In this document: positions 34,548 through 42,372 of the stretch, piece after piece
How the letters are laid out: every line of letters starts with the position of its first letter
How positions within the stretch are numbered: the stretch's first letter is position 1
Origin: Actinophytocola xanthii
GTDB taxonomy: Bacteria; Actinomycetota; Actinomycetes; Mycobacteriales; Pseudonocardiaceae
Reading direction: 5' to 3'
Length of the DNA: 64,000 bases
NCBI RefSeq assembly: GCF_001921205.1
Contig: NZ_MSIE01000007.1
Span: forward strand, 1 to 64,000
Made by a program: the position numbers and the translations under genes
The notes under the pieces: generated by a model
Database searches by the model: none
What the model was told of the DNA's origin: nothing
Seen by the model: the letters and a program-made list of their open reading frames with translations, nothing else

Positions 34548-35452
34548 GACTGCCTCGGATCCACGGCGTCGCGCAGCCCGTCGCCGATGAAGTTGACCGC
34601 GAGCACGGTGAGCGCGACCGCGATCCCGGGTGCGAGCCAGAGCCAGGGCTGACCGGCGATGACCGTCAGGCTCTGGGCGTCGGTGAGCATGTTGCCCCAG
34701 CTCGGTGTCGGTGGCTGCACGCCGAGACCGAGGAAGGACAGGGTGGACTCCAGCCCGATCGCCTGGGCGACGGCGAGGGTGGCCGCCACACTGATCGGCG
34801 GCAGTGCGGCCGGGACGATGTGCCGGGTCATCAGCCAGAACGACCCAGCGCCGGCCGCTCGCGCGGCGAGCAGGTACTCCTGCTCGCGCAGCGAGAGCGT
34901 GACGCCGCGGACGATCCGGCCGCACACCGGCCACTGGAACAGGCCGATCGCGATGATCATCGTCGGCACGCTGGGGCCGAGGATGCCGGCCACGACGACC
35001 GTCACCACCACCGTGGGGAAGGACAGGAACACGTCGGCGAGCCGCATCACGACGCTGTCGACCCAGCGGCCGAGCAGACCGGCGAGCCCGCCGAGCAGGG
35101 TGCCGAAGACGACCGCGAGGCCGGCCGCGGCCAGGCCGACACCCAGCGAGACCCGGGCGGCGTGCAGGAGCCGGGAGAACACGTCGCGGCCGGTGGGGTC
35201 GGTGCCGAGCCAGTGCGCCGCCGAGGGCGCCTCCCGGACGTGCTCGAGGTCGACCGCGTTGGGGTCGTAGCCGGACAGGGTCGGGGCGAAGACCGCGGCG
35301 GCGACCACGAGCAGCAGGTACCCGACGCTGACGACGGCCACGGTGTGGCGGCGGAAGCGGCGCAGCCCCGTCCGCCAGGGCGTGCTGCGTCCGGCCGACG
35401 CGTCCGCCCGCGCCTCGAGCTCGCCCGGCAGGTCGGCGGGGAGATCGGTCAT
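34544..35452 (-). CDS. ABC transporter permease, DppC/OppC-like
   Basis: This is a 302-residue permease. An N-terminal cytoplasmic stretch is followed by one helix, the DppC signature [31 protein letters not shown] and five further helices. The EAA loop reads [30 protein letters not shown]. The end, [13 protein letters not shown], is typical of the family. The ATG at 35452 overlaps the permease upstream, and the stop overlaps the DppD-like gene. It forms the translocation channel with the DppB-like subunit. Confidence 0.94.
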   Translation of the reverse strand: MTDLPADLPGELEARADASAGRSTPWRTGLRRFRRHTVAVVSVGYLLLVVAAAVFAPTLSGYDPNAVDLEHVREAPSAAHWLGTDPTGRDVFSRLLHAARVSLGVGLAAAGLAVVFGTLLGGLAGLLGRWVDSVVMRLADVFLSFPTVVVTVVVAGILGPSVPTMIIAIGLFQWPVCGRIVRGVTLSLREQEYLLAARAAGAGSFWLMTRHIVPAALPPISVAATLAVAQAIGLESTLSFLGLGVQPPTPSWGNMLTDAQSLTVIAGQPWLWLAPGIAVALTVLAVNFIGDGLRDAVDPRQS

Positions 35453-36408
35453 CGCAGCCTCACCCTGGGATCGACGAGTGTGTAGAGGACGTCGGCGAGC
35501 AGGTTCGACAGCAGCACCAGGATCGCGACGAGCAGCGCGAACCCGACGATGACCGAGTAGTCCTGCTGGAACACCGAGCTCACCGCGAGCTGCCCCATGC
35601 CGGGCCAGGCGAAGACCTGCTCGATGACGACGGCGCCGCCGAGCAGCTGGCCCATGTTGGTCGCGATCACCGTGAGCACGGGGATCAGCGAGTTGCGCAG
35701 CGCGTGCCGCACGACCACCCGTCGGGGCGAGGCACCCTTGGCCTCGGCCGTGCGCACGTAGTCGGCGTTCAGCTCGGTGATCATGCTGCTGCGGACGTAC
35801 CGGAGGTAGGTCCCGGAGTTCGCGAAACCGAGGATGACCGCGGGCAGGACGAGATGGCTCAGCGTGTCGAGCAGGCCGGGGTTGGTCGGGTCGGAGATCC
35901 CCGAGGCCGGCAGCAGCTGCAACTTCAGCGAGAACAGGTAGATCCCGATGAGCGCGACGAAGAACACCGGGATCGACACCGAGCCCAGGCTCACTACCGC
36001 CGTCCCGTAGTCCCAGGCCGAGTTGCGCCGGCGGGCGGCGAGGATGCCGAGCGGGAACGCGATCAGCAGCGAGATCAGCAGCCCGACGAGCATCAGCTCG
36101 ACGGTGGGGCCGATCCGCTCGGCGAGCAGCTCGGTGACCGGGCGGCCGTTGAGCAGCGAGTAGCCGAGGTCGCCCTGCACCGCGTTGACCAACCAGAACC
36201 AGTACTGGACGACGATCGGTCGGTCCAGGCCGAGCTCGTGGCGCCGCTGGGCGATGTACTCGGCGGTTCCCGAGTTCAGCTGGTCGGGGGGAATCCGCAT
36301 CGCGATCGGGTCGCCCGGCGTCTTGTGCACCAGCCAGAAGATCGCGATCGTGATGAGGAAGAAGACCAGCACGTTGGTCATCAGCCGGCGTGCGAGGTAC
36401 GCGCCCAC
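35449..36408 (-). CDS. ABC transporter permease, DppB/OppB-like
   Basis: The 319-residue permease has six helices. It begins YLARRLMTNVLVFFLITIAIFWLVHKTPGDP, then has a long external loop with LGLDRPIVVQYWFWLVNAVQGDLGYSL and the EAA loop DYVRTAEAKGASPRRVVVRHALRNSLIPVLT. It ends VLYTLVDPRVRL, matching DppB. GTG at 36408 follows a purine-rich GGGAGGGCGGGA. It comes first of the four membrane and ATPase genes, after the binding protein. Confidence 0.94.
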   Translation of the reverse strand: MGAYLARRLMTNVLVFFLITIAIFWLVHKTPGDPIAMRIPPDQLNSGTAEYIAQRRHELGLDRPIVVQYWFWLVNAVQGDLGYSLLNGRPVTELLAERIGPTVELMLVGLLISLLIAFPLGILAARRRNSAWDYGTAVVSLGSVSIPVFFVALIGIYLFSLKLQLLPASGISDPTNPGLLDTLSHLVLPAVILGFANSGTYLRYVRSSMITELNADYVRTAEAKGASPRRVVVRHALRNSLIPVLTVIATNMGQLLGGAVVIEQVFAWPGMGQLAVSSVFQQDYSVIVGFALLVAILVLLSNLLADVLYTLVDPRVRLR

Positions 36409-36477
36409 TCCCGCCCTCCCTTCGTCCGCTCGTCGGGTGTGCCGGGCCGGCCCCGCGGGACAGGCCCGGCACGGGGA

Positions 36478-38070
36478 TCAGCCGGCGATCGACCAGCTCG
36501 CCGGGTCCCAGAACCCGGCGTCCTGGGAACCGGGGGCTTCGAAGCCCTGGACCCGGTCGTTCACACCCCACAGGCCGAACGGGGAGTACAGCCAGAACAG
36601 GTCGGCCTGGGAGTTCTCCCGCAGCGCGGCCTGGGAGTACAGCGACTTCCGCTCGGCCTCGTCGGTGGTGGCGTTGGCCCGCGCCATCAGGTCGTCGAGC
36701 TGCGGGTCGCAGAAGAAGTTGATGTTCCCGCCGGCGGGGTAGCGGAGCGCGCAGGCGGTGATGTAGTTGACGCTCGAGGCGTCGACGGCGTAGTTGCCAC
36801 CGCCGTAGAGCGTCATGTCGTAGGACTTCTCGTCGTAGGTCTTGGAGATCTGCGCGGCCTGGATGTTCACCAGCTTGACCTTCACGCCGACCGCCGCGAG
36901 CTGGTTCTGGACGATCGTGACGGTCGCGTCGCGGTCGCGCTGCCCCTGGACCCACTGCAGGTTCACGGTGCGGTTGAAGTCCCAGCCGGCCTGGGTGAGC
37001 AGCTGCTTGGCCTTGTCCGGGTCGGCGGCGTAGGTCTCCAGCCCCTCGGGCGCGTCGTCCTTGTCGAAGTCGGACAGCCGGACCTCGCCCTTGCCGGCGA
37101 GCACCGTCTTCACGATCTGTTCGCGGTCGACGGCGTACAGGAACGCCTGGCGCACCCGGACGTCGGAGAAGTACGGCTTGGACTGGTTCAGCGCGATCCG
37201 CACGAACCCGGCACCCGGCTTCTCCTGCGTGCTCACGTTCCCGAACCCGCCGACGGTCTCCAGGTCTGTGGGCGAGTACGAGGCGATGTCGATGCCGCCG
37301 TTGCCGAGCTGTGCGGTGGCGGCGTCGGAGGTCATCGGCTTGAGGAAGACGTCCTTGATCTTCGCCGGCGACCGGTACTCCGGGTTGGCGGTCACGTGCA
37401 CGTACTGGTTGGTCCTGTACTCGACGAACGTGTACGGGCCCACCGTCACCTTGGGCGCCCGGAAGTACTCGTTCTCCGCGACCGACTCGACCGGGACGTC
37501 ACCGAGGACGTGCTCGGGCACGATGGCCGCGGTCCCCACGAGCGCCGCGAGGCCGAAGTTCGGAGCGGCCGCCTTCATCACGAACGTGGTGTCGTCCGGC
37601 GCCGAGAACCCGGAGATCTCGTCGGCCTTGCCGGCCACGAAGTCGGCGACGCCCTCCACGGCGGTGTAGTTGCCCGCGGTGGCGCTGGTGGACCTCGGGT
37701 CGGCCAGGAGCTTGTAGGTGAACAGCACGTCCTTGGACGTGAACGGCTTCCCGTCGCTCCACTTCAGACCTTCACGGAGCTTGAAGGTGAAGGTCCTCGC
37801 GTCCGGGGAGACCTCGTAGCTCTCCGCCAGGCGCGGCTGGAGCTCGTAGTCCGGGTCGACGCCCAGCAGGCCCTCGTGCAGCAGGGACATGACCTGGTTG
37901 TCCGGGCCGCTGCTGGGTGCGAGCGGACCGAACAGGCCGGCCGGCTCCTGGTACAGGTAGATGTTGAGCGCCGACGAACCGGAGGCACCGGTCCCGGTGT
38001 TCTGCGGGCCGGCGCAGCCGGCCACCGCGAGCGCGGCGACCGCCAGGGCGGCGATGAGCTTCCGTCGCAT
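36478..38070 (-). CDS. Extracellular solute-binding lipoprotein, family 5
   Basis: The 530-residue lipoprotein has a signal peptide with a lipobox (LAVAGCAG). It carries the SBP family 5 pattern: LHEGLLGVDPDYELQPRLAESYEVSPDARTFTFKLREGLKWSDGKPFTSKDVLFTYKLL, later PYFSDVRVRQAFLYAVDREQIV and the C-terminal INFFCDPQLDDLMARANATTD. It binds the imported compound, which could be a peptide or a glycoside/opine-like conjugate. The neighbouring amidohydrolases and glycosidases make a conjugated amino compound more likely than a plain dipeptide (inference). Confidence 0.93.
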   Translation of the reverse strand: MRRKLIAALAVAALAVAGCAGPQNTGTGASGSSALNIYLYQEPAGLFGPLAPSSGPDNQVMSLLHEGLLGVDPDYELQPRLAESYEVSPDARTFTFKLREGLKWSDGKPFTSKDVLFTYKLLADPRSTSATAGNYTAVEGVADFVAGKADEISGFSAPDDTTFVMKAAAPNFGLAALVGTAAIVPEHVLGDVPVESVAENEYFRAPKVTVGPYTFVEYRTNQYVHVTANPEYRSPAKIKDVFLKPMTSDAATAQLGNGGIDIASYSPTDLETVGGFGNVSTQEKPGAGFVRIALNQSKPYFSDVRVRQAFLYAVDREQIVKTVLAGKGEVRLSDFDKDDAPEGLETYAADPDKAKQLLTQAGWDFNRTVNLQWVQGQRDRDATVTIVQNQLAAVGVKVKLVNIQAAQISKTYDEKSYDMTLYGGGNYAVDASSVNYITACALRYPAGGNINFFCDPQLDDLMARANATTDEAERKSLYSQAALRENSQADLFWLYSPFGLWGVNDRVQGFEAPGSQDAGFWDPASWSIAG

Positions 38071-38096
38071 GGGTACCTCTCTGGTGGGGAAGGGGT

Positions 38097-38957
38097 CTAG
38101 GCGACCGTGTTGCGAAGGGTGCCGAGGTGGCCGATGACGACGGTCATCTCGTCGCCGGCCGCCAGGTACTCCCCGGTCGCGGCCCCGACGCCGGACGGGG
38201 TTCCGGTCTGGATGATGTCGCCGGGTTCGAGGGTCATCAGGCGGGAGGCATGGGCGACCAGCTCCGCCACCGTGAAGATCATGTCCTTGGTGGACCCCCG
38301 CTGGCGGGTGGTGCCGTTGACGGCCAGCTCGACGGACAGGTCCTGCGGGTCGGGCACCTCGTCGGCACTGACCAACCACGGGCCGAGCGGGGCGAACCCG
38401 TCGCACCACTTGCCGGCGAGCCAGTCGAAGAACCAGACGGCCTTGTCGTCGGTGTCGCGCTCGTAGCCGAGGTCGATCGAGCGAGCGGAGACATCGTTGG
38501 AGGTCAGGTACCCGGAGACCACGCCGAGCGCCTCCTCGACCGGAACGTCGCGGACGCGGGTGCCGATGACCACCGCCAGCTCCGCCTCCCAGTCGACCTC
38601 CTTGCTCACGTCGGGCAGCGGGATCACCGCGTCCGGACCGACGATCGAGCTGGACGGCTTGAGGAACAGCCGCGGCGAGATGTGGGACTTGTCCAGCGGC
38701 TCGCCGCCGGTCTCGGTGACGTGGTCCTGGTAGTTCGCCGCCGCCGCGAGGAGCTTGCCCGGGCGCAGCAGGGGCGCGAGCAGCTCGACCTCGGTCAGGG
38801 CGTGCTCGCCGACGGGTGTGGGCAGGGCGTCCTCGCGCAGCGGGAACACCGCCGACAGCAGGGACTCGAGGTCGCCGTCGCCCAGCTCGACGACCCGGTC
38901 GTCGGTCAGGCGGCCGTGGCGCACGGCCCCGGCACGGCGGTAGGTGACGAGCCGCAT
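38097..38957 (-). CDS. Fumarylacetoacetate hydrolase family protein
   Basis: The 286-residue protein has the FAH fold: ANYQDHVTETGG, SPRLFLKPSSSIVGPDAVIPLP, EVDWEAELAVVIG (acidic metal ligands), VSGYLTSNDVSARSIDLGYERDTDDKAVWFFDW, PGDIIQTGTPSGVGAATGEYLAAGDEM. The family cleaves C-C bonds in acylpyruvates or hydrates or decarboxylates 2-keto-3-deoxy acids. Its place in an operon with two Gfo/Idh/MocA dehydrogenases suggests a sugar-acid route ending in a 2-keto-3-deoxy intermediate. It is coupled to the preceding gene by TGATG. Confidence 0.9.
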   Translation of the reverse strand: MRLVTYRRAGAVRHGRLTDDRVVELGDGDLESLLSAVFPLREDALPTPVGEHALTEVELLAPLLRPGKLLAAAANYQDHVTETGGEPLDKSHISPRLFLKPSSSIVGPDAVIPLPDVSKEVDWEAELAVVIGTRVRDVPVEEALGVVSGYLTSNDVSARSIDLGYERDTDDKAVWFFDWLAGKWCDGFAPLGPWLVSADEVPDPQDLSVELAVNGTTRQRGSTKDMIFTVAELVAHASRLMTLEPGDIIQTGTPSGVGAATGEYLAAGDEMTVVIGHLGTLRNTVA

Positions 38958-39835
38958 CAGTTCTCACTCTCCAGGGGGACGGGGGCTCCGGTGTCCAGGG
39001 AAAGCTGGGCCGCCTCGACGACGCGCTGGGCGTGGACGGCGTCGGCGACGCCCAGCGCGGCGCGGCCGGTGCGGACACCGGCGGCCAGGACGTCGAGCAG
39101 GGCGTCGACCGTGCTCGGACCGGTCCACCTGCCGGTGGTCCCGGCGGCGGTGCTGACCCGGAGCGCGGGCTTGGCGGCGTCGACGGCGAGGACGCCGTGC
39201 GAGCCGCTGACCCGGTAGCGGTGCACGGCGAGCCCGGAGGAGCGGACGTCGGCGAGCTCGGCGATCCGGCCGCAGAGGATCGTGCTGGTGACGCCGTGCT
39301 CGTGGTCGACCAGGAGCGTGACCAGGTCGGGGTCGCCGACCGCGTGCACCCGCCGGACCGGGAGCCCGAGCATCGCGTGCACGACGTCGATCGGGTACAG
39401 GGCCAGGTTCACCAGCTCGCCGGTCGGTGCGGGGTCGCCGCCGGCCACCAGGAAGTCGCACTGGACGTTCCACGGCAGGCCGACCCGGCCGCCACGCACC
39501 GCCGTCGCGGCCGAGCGCAGCGCCGGAGAGAACCGCTGGTGGTGTGCGGGGACGACGAGAACCCCCCGCTCGGCGGCGAGCCGGCCGATCTCCTCGCACT
39601 CGGCGAGCGTGGCCGCGAGCGGCTTGTCGGCCAGGACGTGCTTGCCGGCGCGGATCGCGTCGGCGATGGTCTCGGCGCGCCGGTCGAGCGCGACCGCCAC
39701 GCTCACCACGTCGGCCTTGTCCTTGTCGGTGACCAGCTCGAAGGCCGGGTGGGCGGCGAACGCCGGCCGGTACATCGCGTTCTGGTGGTCCTGGCGGCCG
39801 ATCCCGGCGCTGCCCTCGAGGTAGACGCGGATCAT
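38957..39835 (-). CDS. Gfo/Idh/MocA family oxidoreductase, atypical N-terminus
   Basis: The 292-residue protein has the family's middle and end: ADVVSVAVALDRRAETIADAIRAGKHVLADKPLAATLAECEEIG (with the conserved K-P pair), VVPAHHQRFSPALRSA and a C-terminal dimer sheet. The N-terminal stretch (MIRVYLEGSAGIGRQDHQ) lacks the usual GxGxxG nucleotide motif, and only 35 residues precede the next strand. It may bind its cofactor in an unusual way, or act as a lyase/partner for the second oxidoreductase encoded next door. ATGA overlap links it to the gene at 39832. Confidence 0.8.
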   Translation of the reverse strand: MIRVYLEGSAGIGRQDHQNAMYRPAFAAHPAFELVTDKDKADVVSVAVALDRRAETIADAIRAGKHVLADKPLAATLAECEEIGRLAAERGVLVVPAHHQRFSPALRSAATAVRGGRVGLPWNVQCDFLVAGGDPAPTGELVNLALYPIDVVHAMLGLPVRRVHAVGDPDLVTLLVDHEHGVTSTILCGRIAELADVRSSGLAVHRYRVSGSHGVLAVDAAKPALRVSTAAGTTGRWTGPSTVDALLDVLAAGVRTGRAALGVADAVHAQRVVEAAQLSLDTGAPVPLESEN

Positions 39836-40848
39836 GCCGCCGCCCCCACCGCGACGGGCCGCCCGCTCGCGATCGACTCCTCGACGGCCACCCCGAGCTC
39901 CACCGCGCGGACCGCGTCGGCGACCGGCATGGCCGACGGGGCCCCGCCGATGGCGTCCAACCAGGACTCGAACTGGGCGGTGAAACCGTCGCCGCCCGCG
40001 GCGGGGACCAGGCCGGTGCCGCCCTCGGTGTGGAGGAAGGAGGACTCGCCGTCCCAGTCCTGCCGGATGACGCCGCCGGTGCCGGTGACGAGCAGCTCAC
40101 GCAGGCCGAACGAGCCGGGCCGGTGCGCACGGCTCATCTCGCAGACCGACACCGCCCCGTCCGCGTACTCGACGACCATCTCCAGGTAGTCGTAGATGCG
40201 CAGCTCGGCCGCGGTCTGCCGGCGGCCGCGGGCGAAGACCCGGACCGGGTCGCCGCCGAGCCACCAGGTGACCAGGTCCAGGACGTGCACGCCGTTGTGC
40301 AGCGCGTGACCGCCGGAGCGGACCGGGTCGGCCGCCCAGGCGTCCCAGCCGGTCCAGATCCACCCACCCAGGATCGCCAGCCGGGCGTGCCGGGGGCGAC
40401 CGACGGCGCCGGCCTCGATCGCCTCCTTGACCGCCCGCCCGTAGGCGTGGTGGCGGTGCGAGTGGGCCGCGACCAGCACCCGGCCGGCCGCGGCGAACTC
40501 CGCGGCGAGCGCCCGCGCGTCGGCCAGGGTGGTCGCCAGCGGCTTCTCGATGAGCAGGTGCTTGCCGGCCGCGGCGACCTGCGCGCCGATCCGCCGGTGG
40601 GTGTCGTTGGGGGTGCACACGACCACGGCGTCGACGTTCGGCCAGGCGAGAGCCTCTGCCAGGTCGACCGTGTACGGGACGGCGCCGTGCGAGCGGGCGA
40701 AGGCCGCCGCGCGGCCTGGGTCCGCGTCGACGATCCCGGCCAGGTGGGCGCGCGAGCTCGCGGCGACCGCGGCGCTGTGCACGTCTGCGATGAAGCCGGC
40801 TCCGACCAGCAGAATGCCGATCGAGCTCGGCACGGAACGAGGTTCCAT
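39832..40848 (-). CDS. Gfo/Idh/MocA family oxidoreductase
   Basis: The 338-residue protein has an NAD(P)-binding start (IGILLVGAGFIADVHSAAVAASS), then VDAVVVCTPNDTHRRIGAQVAAAGKHLLIEKPLATTLADARAL with the conserved EKP lysine, and the C-terminal substrate domain containing SGGHALHNGVHVLDLVTWWLG. Such enzymes oxidise or reduce sugars, inositols and amino-sugar derivatives. It is the first gene of the long importer operon. A perfect GGAAC-GAG-GTTCC palindrome overlaps its start codon, consistent with direct IclR repression. Confidence 0.91.
   Translation of the reverse strand: MEPRSVPSSIGILLVGAGFIADVHSAAVAASSRAHLAGIVDADPGRAAAFARSHGAVPYTVDLAEALAWPNVDAVVVCTPNDTHRRIGAQVAAAGKHLLIEKPLATTLADARALAAEFAAAGRVLVAAHSHRHHAYGRAVKEAIEAGAVGRPRHARLAILGGWIWTGWDAWAADPVRSGGHALHNGVHVLDLVTWWLGGDPVRVFARGRRQTAAELRIYDYLEMVVEYADGAVSVCEMSRAHRPGSFGLRELLVTGTGGVIRQDWDGESSFLHTEGGTGLVPAAGGDGFTAQFESWLDAIGGAPSAMPVADAVRAVELGVAVEESIASGRPVAVGAAA
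40834..40848. promoter_or_regulatory. Predicted IclR operator at the importer operon start
   Basis: GGAAC-GAG-GTTCC (40834-40846) is a perfect inverted repeat lying immediately inside the start codon of the first gene of the minus-strand operon, within the 122-base divergent region side. It matches the palindromes at 27798, 40926 and 42318. Confidence 0.6.
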
Positions 40849-40921
40849 GTCGCAACATCCTGAGTTCGCCCGGCGGCCATGTCAAGGACTTCCCCCACTG
40901 TCCACCTTGCTCGGACGTAAA

Positions 40922-40942
40922 ACATGGAACGCCTTGCCATGT
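40922..40942. promoter_or_regulatory. Predicted IclR operator before the aminotransferase gene
   Basis: ATGGAACGCCTTGCCAT (40924-40940) sits in a longer ACATGG...CCATGT palindrome, 29 bases ahead of the plus-strand ATG at 40971. It agrees with the GGAAC-N3-GTTCC consensus at eight of ten arm positions, while the outer arms are perfect. Confidence 0.6.
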
Positions 40943-40970
40943 CCTTCGGCGCTCATCTAGCGTCGGCTGC

Positions 40971-42284
40971 ATGCCAAGCCCTCAACACCCGCGCGGACAG
41001 GCGATCGCGGACGCCGCCGCTCGCGTGATTCCCGGTGGTGTCAACTCCTCGACCCGGTACATCGGCGCGCCGTACTCCTTCGTCGAGGCCGCGGGTGCGT
41101 ACGTGACCGACGCGGACGGCAACCGCTACCTCGACTACCACGCGGCGTTCGGCGCGATCCTGCTCGGGCACAACCACCCGGCCGTGAACGACGCGGTCCG
41201 CGCCGCACTCGAGGGGGTCGACCTCGTCGGGCTGGGCGTGACCGAGGGCGAGGTCGCCCTCGCCGAACGGGTGGTCGAGATCCTGCCCTCCGCCGAGTCG
41301 ATGATCGCGACGATGAGCGGCTCGGAGGCGGTCGCGCAGGCCGTCCGGCTCGCCCGTGCGGTCACCGGCCGTGACCTCATCGTCAAGTTCCAGGGCGGGT
41401 TCCACGGCTGGTCGGACGCCGTCGCCCGGAACGTGATCTCCCCGGCGGACCGCGCCTACGGCCGCGACCCGCTGTCTCGGGGCATCCTGCCCCAGGCCCT
41501 CGACTCGACGCTGATAGCCGAGTTCAACGACCTGGACTCGGTGACCGCGCTGTTCGAGGTGCACAAGGACCGGATCGCCGCGGTGATCATGGAACCGATC
41601 CCGCACAACGTGGGCGCGCTGCTGCCGACGACCGAGTTCGTCACCGGCCTGCGGGAGCTCACCCGGGAACGGGGCGCACTGCTGATCTTCGACGAGGTGA
41701 TCACCGGGCTGCGCCACTCACTGGGTGGCTACCAGCAGGTGGTCGGGATCAACCCCGACCTCACCACGTTCGGCAAGGGCCTGGCCAACGGCTTCCCGTC
41801 CGGCGGCGTGGCCGGCCCACGGGACCTGATGGAGCACTTCAACGGCCAGACCGGGGACGTGCTGCTGGCCGGGACCTTCAACGGCAACGCGATCGCCTGC
41901 GCCGCGGCCTTGGCGACGATCGACCACCTCCAGGCGAACCCCGACTTCTACCAGCGCACCCACGCGCTGGGCGAGCGGATGCGGACCGGGCTGACCGAGC
42001 TCGTCACCGAGCTCGACATCGAGGCGACGACGGCCGGCTTCGGCGGAATCTTCGTCCTCTACTTCGCCAAACCGCCGATCCTCGGGTACCGGGACCTGCT
42101 GCGCAACAACGACGAGGCCTACGTCGCCTTCCACCGCGGGATGACCGAGCGCGGCTTCCTCATGCTGCCGATGTCGTTGAAGCGCAACCACATCTCCGGA
42201 GCGCACACCCAGGAGGACGTCGACCGCACGCTCGAGGCGGCACGTGACGTGCTGGTCGCGCTGCGGGCAGCGGGAACCGTCTGA
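40971..42284 (+). CDS. Class III PLP aminotransferase (glutamate-semialdehyde aminomutase-like)
   Basis: The 437-residue protein resembles glutamate-1-semialdehyde aminomutases: VIPGGVNSSTRYIGAPY, GNRYLDYHAAFGAILLGHNHP, ATMSGSEAVAQAVRLARAVTGRDLIVKFQGGFHGW, LLIFDEVITGLRHSLGGYQ and the PLP lysine in TTFGKGLANGFPSGG. No haem genes are nearby, so it is probably a catabolic transaminase or aminomutase for an amino compound released by the cluster. It is transcribed away from the importer operon with its own operator. A homologous fold is also used in D-amino acid and beta-amino acid metabolism. Confidence 0.88.
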   Translation: MPSPQHPRGQAIADAAARVIPGGVNSSTRYIGAPYSFVEAAGAYVTDADGNRYLDYHAAFGAILLGHNHPAVNDAVRAALEGVDLVGLGVTEGEVALAERVVEILPSAESMIATMSGSEAVAQAVRLARAVTGRDLIVKFQGGFHGWSDAVARNVISPADRAYGRDPLSRGILPQALDSTLIAEFNDLDSVTALFEVHKDRIAAVIMEPIPHNVGALLPTTEFVTGLRELTRERGALLIFDEVITGLRHSLGGYQQVVGINPDLTTFGKGLANGFPSGGVAGPRDLMEHFNGQTGDVLLAGTFNGNAIACAAALATIDHLQANPDFYQRTHALGERMRTGLTELVTELDIEATTAGFGGIFVLYFAKPPILGYRDLLRNNDEAYVAFHRGMTERGFLMLPMSLKRNHISGAHTQEDVDRTLEAARDVLVALRAAGTV

Positions 42285-42307
42285 GACATCGAGGCACACA
42301 CCGTTCC

Positions 42308-42332
42308 TTATTGACATGGAACGGCGTTCCAT
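42308..42332 (+). promoter_or_regulatory. Promoter with predicted IclR operator before the secreted glycosidase-like gene
   Basis: TTATTGACAT (42308-42317) contains a TTGACA -35 box. ATGGAACG-G-CGTTCCAT (42316-42332) follows as a near-perfect palindrome in the spacer. The first 16 bases match those before the HisD-like gene at 27820-27805, strong evidence for a common regulator. Confidence 0.7.
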
Positions 42333-42372
42333 CCAGGCTGACGACGTTCCCGGCGTCCCCGTTGGAGGGCCG

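Noticed and set aside
40971-42284. Haem pathway glutamate-1-semialdehyde aminomutase (hemL)
   Set aside because: No haem genes are nearby and the promoter carries the catabolic IclR operator, so a catabolic paralogue is more likely.
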